Under the pieces are notes generated by a model. That model was not told the DNA's origin. It worked only from the letters and a program-made list of their open reading frames with translations, and made no database searches. Positions 31,540 to 38,561 of a DNA stretch of 38,918 nt are shown piece after piece. Made by a program: the position numbers and the translations under genes. The first letter of the stretch is position 1; the number at the start of each line of letters is the position of its first letter. Where the stretch lies: contig NZ_FPAZ01000019.1 in NCBI RefSeq assembly GCF_900116435.1, positions 49,648 to 88,565 of the forward strand, in the 5' to 3' direction. Origin of the DNA: Pseudoalteromonas lipolytica. Its GTDB lineage: Bacteria; Pseudomonadota; Gammaproteobacteria; Enterobacterales; Alteromonadaceae.

Positions 31540-31716
31540 AAATCCACCCCTTTGGGAAAAATAACTAAAACTTATGCCTTAAAAGCATTTATAGTCCAAT
31601 CTTTATTAAAATATGCTTAATTTGATTGTGAAATCATACTGCGGGCTAATATACCCTGAGATACGATGCGTGTTAATATACTGTGCAAATTTAACTGTGT
31701 TTTATTGTAACGACCT

Positions 31717-32805
31717 ATGACTCCTTGGCAGAAATACCAACAAGATTTACAACGTGAAGACTTCGTACATGATGCAGCGCAAGAAAATGCGGTTCGTCAT
31801 TTGCAAAGACTCTATGATGACTTAACTGCTGACAAGCCAGCCGCCAAGGGATGGTTTGCCAAGCTCTTTTCTAAAGATAGCACGCCAGCTATAAAAGGGC
31901 TTTATTTTTGGGGCGGTGTTGGTAGAGGTAAGACCTATTTGGTTGATACATTTTACGAAGCACTGCCTACTGAGCGTAAAATGCGTGTGCACTTTCACCG
32001 GTTTATGCACCGTGTACATGATGAGCTTAAAAAGTTAAAAAACACCAGTAATCCACTGAACGTCGTTGCTGATATCTTTAAGTCGGAGACAGATATTATT
32101 TGTTTCGATGAGTTTTTTGTACAAGATATCACGGATGCAATGTTGCTAGGCGGCCTGATGGAAGCCTTGTTCGAGCGCGGTATTGTGCTTGTGGCAACGT
32201 CGAATATTGTTCCAGATGAGCTATATAGAAATGGCTTGCAGCGTGCGCGTTTCTTACCAGCAATTGAATTAGTAAAAGCAAATACTGAAATAGTAAATGT
32301 TGATTCAGGGGTTGATTACCGTTTACGGACCTTAGAGCAGGCCGAAATTTTTCATAGTCCGCTCGATGCGCAAGCAGACGCAAACTTATTTGAATACTTT
32401 GATAAGCTTTCACCTGAGCCCGGCATTTTAGATACCGCTATTGAAATAGAAGGGCGCATGATAAAAACCCGTAAAGTGTCTGATTGTATCGTGATGTTTG
32501 ATTTTAGCGAGTTGTGTGAAACAGCCCGTAGTCAGGTCGACTATATGGAGATCAGCCGTTTATACAACACCGTCATACTCTCGAATGTAAAAGCATTAGG
32601 ACAAGCAAATGACGATGCCGCACGTCGTTTTATTGCATTGGTTGATGAGTTTTACGAGCGCAATGTGACGCTTATTATTTCTGCAGAAAAACCGATCACT
32701 GAACTTTACAGTGAAGGTAACTTAAACTTTGAATTTAAGCGCTGTATTAGCCGATTACAAGAAATGCAGTCGCTCGAATATTTAGCGCGAGAGCATTTAG
32801 CATAG
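31717..32805 (+). CDS. zapE: Cell-division ATPase ZapE (AFG1 family)
   Basis: This 362-aa AAA-type ATPase has Walker A GGVGRGKT at 66-73, a Walker B segment IICFDEFFV near 128-136 and the sensor region VATSNIVPDELYRNGLQR. In E. coli ZapE interacts with FtsZ and other division proteins and is needed under low oxygen or heat. The 177-bp gap to zapG holds TAATAT and TATACT hexamers (about 31648-31682) that could be -10 elements, but I cannot assign a single promoter. No strong terminator follows. Confidence 0.95.
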   Translation: MTPWQKYQQDLQREDFVHDAAQENAVRHLQRLYDDLTADKPAAKGWFAKLFSKDSTPAIKGLYFWGGVGRGKTYLVDTFYEALPTERKMRVHFHRFMHRVHDELKKLKNTSNPLNVVADIFKSETDIICFDEFFVQDITDAMLLGGLMEALFERGIVLVATSNIVPDELYRNGLQRARFLPAIELVKANTEIVNVDSGVDYRLRTLEQAEIFHSPLDAQADANLFEYFDKLSPEPGILDTAIEIEGRMIKTRKVSDCIVMFDFSELCETARSQVDYMEISRLYNTVILSNVKALGQANDDAARRFIALVDEFYERNVTLIISAEKPITELYSEGNLNFEFKRCISRLQEMQSLEYLAREHLA

Positions 32806-32918
32806 TCATTGTTGAGTTGTTTTTTGTGAGTTTTCAGAAATTAGCCACTTGAGATGACGCTTTCTTTATAAATAAGTTGATAAAAAAGCCATCGCTCACA
32901 TTAAGTGCGTAAATATTA

Positions 32919-32967
32919 TTTCTGATTTCTGATTTCTGATTTCTGATTTCTGATTTCTGATTTCTTA
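32919..32967. repeat. Heptanucleotide tandem array (TTTCTGA), six perfect copies plus one variant
   Basis: TTTCTGA is repeated without interruption at 32919-32960, then a last unit TTTCTTA (32961-32967). The array lies in the 371-bp zapE/rplM gap, about 40 bp before the rplM extended -10. Read on the other strand its unit is TCAGAAA, which differs at one base from TTAGAAA found in the array downstream of rpsI. Confidence 0.95.
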
Positions 32968-33008
32968 GAATAAAAAACAACCATCATCTAGCAATGTGGT
33001 TTAAGTGC

Positions 33009-33017
33009 TGGTATACT
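33009..33017 (+). promoter_or_regulatory. Extended -10 promoter of rplM-rpsI
   Basis: TGGTATACT fits the extended -10 class (five of six hexamer matches plus TGn). No good -35 is visible 17 bp upstream. The start near 33024 gives a leader of about 150 nt. Confidence 0.55.
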
Positions 33018-33032
33018 CCCGCGTCTGCCACG

Positions 33033-33080
33033 TTGCGTTCTATTGCCAGATATTAGTTTAGCCTCTAATTGATGGCGCAA
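33033..33080 (+). promoter_or_regulatory. Structured mRNA leader of rplM (candidate L13 autoregulatory element)
   Basis: Stacked complementary segments form one long hairpin: TTGC (33033-33036) with GCAA (33077-33080), GCCA (33045-33048) with TGGC (33073-33076), and ATTAG (33052-33056) with CTAAT (33065-33069). Internal loops separate them. A second hairpin, GGTAATTA/TAATTACC, is at 33121-33140. In E. coli, L13 represses its own operon through the leader; that this structure does the same is inference. Confidence 0.5.
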
Positions 33081-33176
33081 AGTCTTAAACTCGAAGGGGT
33101 TAAAGCATTCAACTTAGAGCGGTAATTAAAAATAATTACCTGTGGTTTTAAATTAAAAAACATTGGATTTTAATAA

Positions 33177-33605
33177 ATGAAAACGTTTGTTGCTAAGCCA
33201 GAAACAGTAAAACGTGACTGGTACGTAGTTGACGCTGAAGGTAAAACTTTAGGTCGCATCGCTACTGAAATCGCTCGTCGCCTACGCGGTAAGCATAAAG
33301 CTGAGTACACTCCTCACGTAGATACTGGTGATTACATCATCGTTATCAACGCAGAGAAAGTTACTGTTACTGGTAATAAAGCAAAAGACAAAATGTACCA
33401 CTCACATACTGGTTTCCCAGGTGGTCTTAAGTCTACTACTTTCGACAAGCTTCAAGCTGCAAAGCCTGAAATGATCATCGAAAAAGCTGTTAAAGGCATG
33501 TTGCCACGTGGTCCTTTAGGCCGCGCTATGTACCGTAAACTTAAAGTTTACGCGGGTACTGAGCACAACCATGCTGCACAACAGCCTCAGGTTCTAGACA
33601 TTTAA
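33177..33605 (+). CDS. rplM: 50S ribosomal protein L13
   Basis: This 142-aa protein has exactly the E. coli length and sequence features such as WYVVDAEGKTLGRIATEIA, GDYIIVINAEKV and MLPRGPLGRAMYRKLKVY. L13 is an early-assembly protein of the large subunit. The ATG follows a T/A-rich leader with only a weak ribosome site, which may fit autogenous control. It is co-transcribed with rpsI 11 bases downstream. Confidence 0.99.
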   Translation: MKTFVAKPETVKRDWYVVDAEGKTLGRIATEIARRLRGKHKAEYTPHVDTGDYIIVINAEKVTVTGNKAKDKMYHSHTGFPGGLKSTTFDKLQAAKPEMIIEKAVKGMLPRGPLGRAMYRKLKVYAGTEHNHAAQQPQVLDI

Positions 33606-33616
33606 GGAGCACTATC

Positions 33617-34006
33617 ATGGCAAATCAATACTACGGTACAGGTCGTCGTAAAAGTTCAAGTGCTCGCGTATTCTTACGCCCAGGCACTGGTAACATCGTA
33701 ATTAACAAGCGCTCTCTAGAAGAGTACTTCGGTCGTGAAACTGCTCGCATGGTTGTTCGTCAAGCATTAGAGCACGTTGAAATGACTGAAAAGTTTGACT
33801 TACACATCACTGTTTCAGGTGGTGGTACTACTGGTCAAGCTGGTGCTATCCGTCACGGTATCACTCGTGCACTTATGGAGTTTGACGAGTCATTACGTCC
33901 TACACTTCGTAAAGCAGGCTTCGTTACTCGTGATGCGCGTAAAGTTGAACGTAAGAAAGTGGGTCTTAAGAAAGCTCGTAAGCGTCCACAATTCTCAAAA
34001 CGTTAA
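33617..34006 (+). CDS. rpsI: 30S ribosomal protein S9
   Basis: This 129-aa protein matches S9, one residue shorter than in E. coli. It begins YYGTGRRKSSSARVFLRPG and ends with the basic tail KKARKRPQFSKR, which reaches the P-site tRNA. AAGGAG precedes the ATG. A strong terminator follows the stop codon. Confidence 0.99.
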   Translation: MANQYYGTGRRKSSSARVFLRPGTGNIVINKRSLEEYFGRETARMVVRQALEHVEMTEKFDLHITVSGGGTTGQAGAIRHGITRALMEFDESLRPTLRKAGFVTRDARKVERKKVGLKKARKRPQFSKR

Positions 34007-34028
34007 TATTTACGTTTATCAGAATTTC

Positions 34029-34060
34029 AAAAACCCAGCTTCGGCTGGGTTTTTTGTTTT
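34029..34060 (+). terminator. Rho-independent terminator of rplM-rpsI
   Basis: AAAACCCAGC (34030-34039) and GCTGGGTTTT (34044-34053) form a 10-bp stem closed by a stable TTCG tetraloop, followed by TTTTTGTTTT. Confidence 0.96.
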
Positions 34061-34073
34061 TAGCTATTTCTTC

Positions 34074-34192
34074 TAGAAATTAGACGTTAGAAATTAGAAG
34101 TTAGAAATTAGAAGTTAGAAGTTAGAAGTTAGAAGTTAGAAGTTAGAAGTTAGAAGTTAGAAGTTAGAAATTAGACGTTAGAAATTAGACGT
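34074..34192. repeat. Heptanucleotide tandem array TAGAAAT/TAGACGT/TAGAAGT, 17 units
   Basis: Seventeen uninterrupted 7-bp units begin with TAGA and end in T. Three variants occur: TAGAAAT (a), TAGACGT (c) and TAGAAGT (g). Their order is a c a g a, then eight g, then a c a c. The array starts about 20 bases after the rpsI terminator and lies in the 782-bp gap before petA. It has no coding potential or spacers. Confidence 0.97.
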
Positions 34193-34244
34193 TAGATCAC
34201 ACACATAAAAAGCGTGTTTGAGGTTAAAGTAATTTATTTTGTTC

Positions 34245-34293
34245 TAACCACTAACCACTAACCACTAACCACTAACCACTAACCACTAACCAC
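34245..34293. repeat. Heptanucleotide tandem array TAACCAC, seven units
   Basis: Seven exact copies of TAACCAC follow one another, ending at TAAATTT. Read on the other strand the unit is TTAGTGG, which shares TTAG plus the last G with TTAGAAG of the 34.1-kb array, in the opposite orientation. The 52 bases between the arrays hold nothing recognisable. Confidence 0.97.
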
Positions 34294-34470
34294 TAAATTT
34301 ACGATTACTGATGTGAATAGGGATCAAACAGAGAAAGTTGTAACCTGCGTATGGTCCGTTTTTTTCGTTCGATATTTAACCGGTCTTGGCAATTCCTTCG
34401 TATTACATTAAAAAAACTTCACGATTTCGCAAAATAAGCTCAAATCCATCAGTTAATTGATGAATTTTTT

Positions 34471-34479
34471 TGCTACAAT
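34471..34479 (+). promoter_or_regulatory. Extended -10 promoter upstream of petABC
   Basis: TGCTACAAT fits an extended -10 (TGnTACAAT, five of six). A good -35 is not visible. Transcription would begin near 34486, about 300 nt before petA, giving an unusually long leader or a separate small RNA. Confidence 0.5.
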
Positions 34480-34485
34480 TGGGGG

Positions 34486-34700
34486 GCAAGTAATGTGAGT
34501 GAGTTCAACAACAGCTAATGCAGATTTCTGTTTCCTCTTAGTGAGGTTGATCTTGGTCAGTATATTGTTTTTTATATGCGTTATCATAACCAACGGCTTC
34601 ATACTCGAGCTTACCCAAATTAATAATTCATTAAATGGGGTTTATTCGAGCATGGGACTGTGAATAACCTTGTTTTAATCAAGGGTTTTAATTATGATCG
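34486..34700 (+). ncRNA. Structured petA leader or small RNA (candidate)
   Basis: The region has no convincing ORF but can fold. CTCGAG (34604-34609) pairs with TTCGAG (34645-34650), with ACCC/GGGT inside. CCTTG (34668-34672) pairs with CAAGG (34680-34684) and is followed by GTTTTAATT, a weak terminator-like element. It could be a leader with attenuation or a roughly 200-nt small RNA ending near 34693. Confidence 0.3.
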
Positions 34701-34788
34701 CGTCTATTTTAAAATTTCTAAAAATTAACCTGCTGTAACTGATGTTCTCAATATGGCAAGTGTTGGGAATCATAGTGGAGATAAGTGG

Positions 34789-35379
34789 ATGAGCAATGCG
34801 CCTGTAGACAATGGCCGACGTCGCTTTTTAACCATAGCTACCTCTGTTGTTGGTGGTGTTGGTGCGGCTGGGGCTGCTGTTCCTTTTATTGCGTCTTGGA
34901 ATCCAAGTGAGCGAGCTAAATCTGCGGGTGCGCCTGTAGAAGTAGATATCAGCAAGCTTGAGCCAGGACAATTAATTCGTGTTGAGTGGCGAGGAAAACC
35001 TGTTTGGGTTATCAATCGTACACCAAAAATGCTTGAGCAGATGAAAGCTCACGAGGGGCAACTTCGTGATCCAGCGTCTGAAGAGCCTCAACAACCTGAA
35101 TCATCAACGAACGAATACCGTTCGCAACGTCCAGAAATTTTCGTTGCTGTTGGTATTTGTACGCACTTAGGTTGTTCACCAAGCTTCTTACAAGGTGGCT
35201 TTGGTGAGAAAGTTGAAGGCACAGATGATGGTTTCTTCTGTCCGTGTCACGGTTCTAAATTTGATATGGCGGGTCGTGTATTCCAATCTGTACCTGCACC
35301 ATTGAATCTAGAGATTCCTCCGTATACCTTCCTTGATGACACGACTATTTTAGTCGGTGAAGAAAAAGGAGCGGCGTAA
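34789..35379 (+). CDS. petA: Ubiquinol-cytochrome c reductase, Rieske iron-sulfur subunit
   Basis: This 196-aa protein has a twin-arginine signal anchor (RRRFL at about 10-14, hydrophobic 16-34) and the Rieske cluster ligands in CTHLGC (124-129) and CPCHGS (151-156). It transfers electrons from ubiquinol to cytochrome c1 in the bc1 complex. The ATG at 34789 has GGAG eight bases before it; an in-frame ATG at 34753 has none. The stop codon overlaps the petB start (TAATG). Confidence 0.98.
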   Translation: MSNAPVDNGRRRFLTIATSVVGGVGAAGAAVPFIASWNPSERAKSAGAPVEVDISKLEPGQLIRVEWRGKPVWVINRTPKMLEQMKAHEGQLRDPASEEPQQPESSTNEYRSQRPEIFVAVGICTHLGCSPSFLQGGFGEKVEGTDDGFFCPCHGSKFDMAGRVFQSVPAPLNLEIPPYTFLDDTTILVGEEKGAA

Positions 35380-36644
35380 TGTTTGGTAAAATTATTGGTT
35401 GGATCGACGATCGTATTCCAATGACTCGTGTTTGGAACATGCACATTGCACAGTATCCAGCACCTAAAAACTTTAACTTCTGGTACTTCTTTGGCTCATT
35501 AGCTATGTTAGTGCTTGTTAACCAGATCGTAACAGGCATTTGGTTAACAATGAACTTTGTACCATCAGCTGAAGGTGCATTCGCATCAGTAGAATACATC
35601 ATGCGTGATGTTGAATACGGTTGGTTACTTCGTTACCTACACTCGACAGGTGCATCAGCGTTCTTTATCGTTGTTTATCTGCACATGTTCCGTGGCATGA
35701 TCTACGGTTCTTACCAAAAACCACGTGAGTTACTGTGGTTGTTCGGTATGTTCATCTTCTTAGCGCTAATGGCTGAAGCTTTCATGGGTTACTTACTACC
35801 TTGGGGACAAATGTCGTTCTGGGGTGCGCAGGTAATCATTTCACTGTTCGGTGCGATTCCGGTTATTGGTGATGATTTAACGCTTTGGATCCGTGGTGAC
35901 TACGTAATTTCGGGTGCGACGCTTAACCGCTTCTTTGCACTACACGTAATCGCGCTTCCTTTAGTTATCGTTATCTTAGTGTTCTTACACATTGTTGCGT
36001 TACACGAAGTGGGTTCAAACAACCCAGACGGTGTTGAAATTAAGCGTAAGAAAGGCTCTGTGGCTGAAGAAGATAAGCCTAAATTTAAATTCCACGAGTA
36101 TTACACCAACAAGAAAGACATTGTTGATGCAATTCCGTTCCACCCTTACTACACAGTTAAAGATATTGTGGGTGTGGTTGGTTTCTTAATCTTATTCTGT
36201 TGGGTTGTATTCTTTATGCCTGCGATGAATGGTTTCTTCTTAGAAGCGCCAAACTTCGAAGCAGCGAACCCACTGAAAACACCTGAGCACATTTTCCCTG
36301 TTTGGTACTTCACGCCATTCTATGCGATTCTGCGCGCTATCCCAGATAAACTAATTGGTGTTATCGCGATGGGTGCATCTATCGTAGTGCTTGCGTTACT
36401 ACCTTGGATTGACCGTGGTTCGGTTCGTTCTATTCGTTATCGTTGTGGCTTACACAAGTTAAACATTGCTCAATTCGTGGTAACATTTGTTATCTTAGGT
36501 TGGGTTGGTGCAACACCACAAACTGATTTCAAAACGCTGTTATCGCAAATCACGACTGTGACATACTTTATGTTCTTCGTATTGTTATTTGTTTACAGCA
36601 AGAACGAGAAAACTAAGCCATTACCAACGAGGTTGACGAAATGA
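35379..36644 (+). CDS. petB: Ubiquinol-cytochrome c reductase, cytochrome b subunit
   Basis: This 421-aa protein has eight predicted membrane helices in two parts. Paired heme ligands are in the YLHSTGASAFFIVVYLHMFRG region (located at about 84-104) and the HVIALPLVIVILVFLHI region (about 189-205). The quinol-site PVWYFTPFYAILR (PEWY-like, here with VWY) follows. It forms the core of the bc1 complex. It overlaps petA by one base and petC by four. Confidence 0.98.
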   Translation: MFGKIIGWIDDRIPMTRVWNMHIAQYPAPKNFNFWYFFGSLAMLVLVNQIVTGIWLTMNFVPSAEGAFASVEYIMRDVEYGWLLRYLHSTGASAFFIVVYLHMFRGMIYGSYQKPRELLWLFGMFIFLALMAEAFMGYLLPWGQMSFWGAQVIISLFGAIPVIGDDLTLWIRGDYVISGATLNRFFALHVIALPLVIVILVFLHIVALHEVGSNNPDGVEIKRKKGSVAEEDKPKFKFHEYYTNKKDIVDAIPFHPYYTVKDIVGVVGFLILFCWVVFFMPAMNGFFLEAPNFEAANPLKTPEHIFPVWYFTPFYAILRAIPDKLIGVIAMGASIVVLALLPWIDRGSVRSIRYRCGLHKLNIAQFVVTFVILGWVGATPQTDFKTLLSQITTVTYFMFFVLLFVYSKNEKTKPLPTRLTK

Positions 36645-37378
36645 TGAAAAAGCTAATTATCGGTTTATTCGCATTGTTGCCAACGTTGACGATGGCAGCA
36701 GGTCCTTCGGTTCCTTTAATGGACGCGAACATTGACCTAAAAGACAATGCGTCTTTGCAACGTGGTGCTAAATTGTTCATGAACTACTGTCTTGGTTGTC
36801 ACCAAATGCAGTATCAACGTTATGAGCGTACGTTCCGCGATATCGGTATTCCTACTGAAATTGGTCAAGAGCAACTTATTTTTGACGGTTCAAAAGTAGG
36901 TAGTCACATCAAGAATGCAATTGCGAAAGATGACGCAGCTAAATGGTTTGGCGCAGCGCCACCGGACTTAACGCTTGTAGCGCGAGTTCGTGGTACTGAC
37001 TGGATCTATACGTATCTGAAGTCATTTTATAAAGATGAATCTCGCCCGTTTGGTGTAAACAACATTGTTTTCCCATCGGTAGGTATGCCGCACGTTCTTC
37101 AAGAACTACAAGGTTTACCGACACCTATCACTGAAGAAGTCGAGGAACATGGTCACACAGTGACTAAGGTTGTTGGCACTGAAACAGATGGTACAGGTGA
37201 AATGAGTGACGACGAGTACGATCGTGCTGCTCGTGACTTAACTAACTTCTTAGCTTACGTAGGCGAACCGTCACGTTTAGAGTCAGAAGCGTTAGGTCTT
37301 AAGGTAATTGGTTTCTTAGTGATTCTATTTATCTTGGCATTCATGCTGAAGAAAGAATACTGGAGAGATGTTCACTAA
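36641..37378 (+). CDS. petC: Ubiquinol-cytochrome c reductase, cytochrome c1 subunit
   Basis: This 245-aa protein has a signal peptide (1-20), the heme-c motif CLGCH at residues 50-54, a probable axial methionine in the SVGMPHVL segment and a C-terminal membrane anchor (about 218-238). It passes electrons from the Rieske protein to soluble cytochrome c. It completes petABC, which sits between rpsI and sspA; E. coli has no bc1 complex at this place. Confidence 0.97.
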   Translation: MMKKLIIGLFALLPTLTMAAGPSVPLMDANIDLKDNASLQRGAKLFMNYCLGCHQMQYQRYERTFRDIGIPTEIGQEQLIFDGSKVGSHIKNAIAKDDAAKWFGAAPPDLTLVARVRGTDWIYTYLKSFYKDESRPFGVNNIVFPSVGMPHVLQELQGLPTPITEEVEEHGHTVTKVVGTETDGTGEMSDDEYDRAARDLTNFLAYVGEPSRLESEALGLKVIGFLVILFILAFMLKKEYWRDVH

Positions 37379-37407
37379 TTCTGGACGTTTTGAAAGGTAA
37401 TTTTGTG

Positions 37408-37437
37408 ATAGGGGCTTAAGCCCCTATTGCTGTTTTT
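37408..37437 (+). terminator. Palindromic terminator-like hairpin between petC and sspA
   Basis: ATAGGGGC (37408-37415) and GCCCCTAT (37420-37427) form a perfect 8-bp stem with loop TTAA, followed by TGCTGTTTTT. The T-run is displaced by four bases, so termination may be partial. Only 20 bases separate it from the sspA ribosome site. Confidence 0.65.
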
Positions 37438-37457
37438 GTAATATAATGGAGGTAGGC

Positions 37458-38084
37458 ATGGCCGTAGCTGCCAATAAGCGCCCTGTAATGACCCTGTTTT
37501 CTGGTGCTAACTGTATGTATAGCCATCAAGTACGCATTGTACTTGCTGAAAAAGGTGTAAGTGTTGACATTCACCTGGCTGAAAAGGATAACCTGCCAGA
37601 AGCACTTCATGAAATTAACCCTTACGGTACAGTACCCACACTGATCGATCGTGAGCTTGGTTTATATCAGGCAAACATCATCATGGAATACCTTGATGAA
37701 CGTTTTCCTCATCCTCCACTAATGCCTGTTTATCCGGTTATGCGTGGCCGTAGTCGCTTAATGATGCACCGTATTGATACTGATTGGTACAGCTTAGCGA
37801 ATAAAATCACAAGCGGTAGCAGTGAAGCAGCACAAGCACGTAAAGAGCTAACTGAAGCATTACTTGCAATTGCACCAATCTTCTCTGAAGCGCCTTATTT
37901 CATGAGCGAAGAATTCAGCTTAGTTGATTGTTATTTAGCACCGCTATTATGGCGTTTACCTGAACTGGGCATTGAGCTTTCAGGTTCGGGAGCTAAAGAA
38001 CTTAAAGAATACATGCTGCGTTTATTTGAGCGTGAATCTTTCCAAGCTTCATTGACTGAAGCAGAGCGTGAGATCCGTTTATAA
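37458..38084 (+). CDS. sspA: Stringent starvation protein A
   Basis: This 208-aa protein has a glutathione-transferase fold without the catalytic residue. It has FSGANCMYSHQVRIVLAEKG, PYGTVPTLIDR and the surface PHP loop (in FPHPPLMP) that contacts sigma-70 and RNA polymerase in E. coli. It affects stationary-phase and acid-stress genes. The ATG at 37458 has GGAGG five bases before it; the in-frame ATG at 37446 precedes that site. No independent promoter is obvious, so it may depend on read-through from petABC. Confidence 0.97.
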   Translation: MAVAANKRPVMTLFSGANCMYSHQVRIVLAEKGVSVDIHLAEKDNLPEALHEINPYGTVPTLIDRELGLYQANIIMEYLDERFPHPPLMPVYPVMRGRSRLMMHRIDTDWYSLANKITSGSSEAAQARKELTEALLAIAPIFSEAPYFMSEEFSLVDCYLAPLLWRLPELGIELSGSGAKELKEYMLRLFERESFQASLTEAEREIRL

Positions 38085-38524
38085 TGACGCCAAATCGTCC
38101 TTATTTACTACGCGCTTTCTTTGATTGGATTGTTGATAATCAGTGTACACCGCACCTTGTTGTGAACGCTGATTTTCCTGCTGTACAAGTACCAACGCAA
38201 TTTGTTCAAGACGGTCAAATTGTCTTAAACATTAGCCCATCGGCAGTTACAAACTTTGCTATGGATAACCAACAGCTAAGCTTTAATGCGCGCTTTGGTG
38301 GTCAACCAATGCAGGTGTATGTGCCTATGGGAGCTGTGCTCGCAATTTATGCACGTGAGAATGGTGAAGGGACTGTATTTACTGCAGAAGAATTCATCGA
38401 GGACGAAGAAGAGTTTGCTCCGGTATTAGAAAGTGTTGAAACGCCTGACGATATTTCGCCAGATGATGAGCCACCTGCTAAGCCTGAGAAAAAGAAGGGT
38501 GCTCACTTACGAGTGATCAAGTAG
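38084..38524 (+). CDS. sspB: ClpXP specificity adaptor SspB
   Basis: This 146-aa protein has the SspB domain (about 1-110: RPYLLRAFFDWIVDNQCTPH, FNARFGGQ and YVPMGAVLAIYARENG) that binds ssrA-tagged peptides. An acidic flexible linker follows, and the C-terminal HLRVIK motif docks on ClpX. It delivers tagged proteins to ClpXP. The start overlaps the sspA stop codon (TAATG). Confidence 0.97.
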   Translation: MTPNRPYLLRAFFDWIVDNQCTPHLVVNADFPAVQVPTQFVQDGQIVLNISPSAVTNFAMDNQQLSFNARFGGQPMQVYVPMGAVLAIYARENGEGTVFTAEEFIEDEEEFAPVLESVETPDDISPDDEPPAKPEKKKGAHLRVIK

Positions 38525-38540
38525 CCTTTTCAAATGCTCA

Positions 38541-38561
38541 AAAAAAACCCGCTTAAATGCG
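38541..38561 (+). terminator. Truncated sspB terminator, split by an insertion sequence
   Basis: AAAAAAACCCGC (38541-38552) is the left arm of a typical terminator, and TTAAAT is the loop. Only GCG of the right arm (38559-38561) remains; the expected GGGTTTTTTT is replaced by the terminal repeat of the IS element. Confidence 0.6.

Noticed and set aside
32919..34293. The heptamer arrays as a CRISPR array
   Set aside because: The units are seven bases without unique spacers, and no cas gene is in the window.
34753..34788. The upstream ATG at 34753 as the start of petA
   Set aside because: It has no ribosome site, whereas the ATG at 34789 has GGAG at good distance and directly starts the twin-arginine signal.
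37442..37447. TATAAT as the -10 element of sspA
   Set aside because: It overlaps the ribosome site, so transcription would start almost at the start codon.
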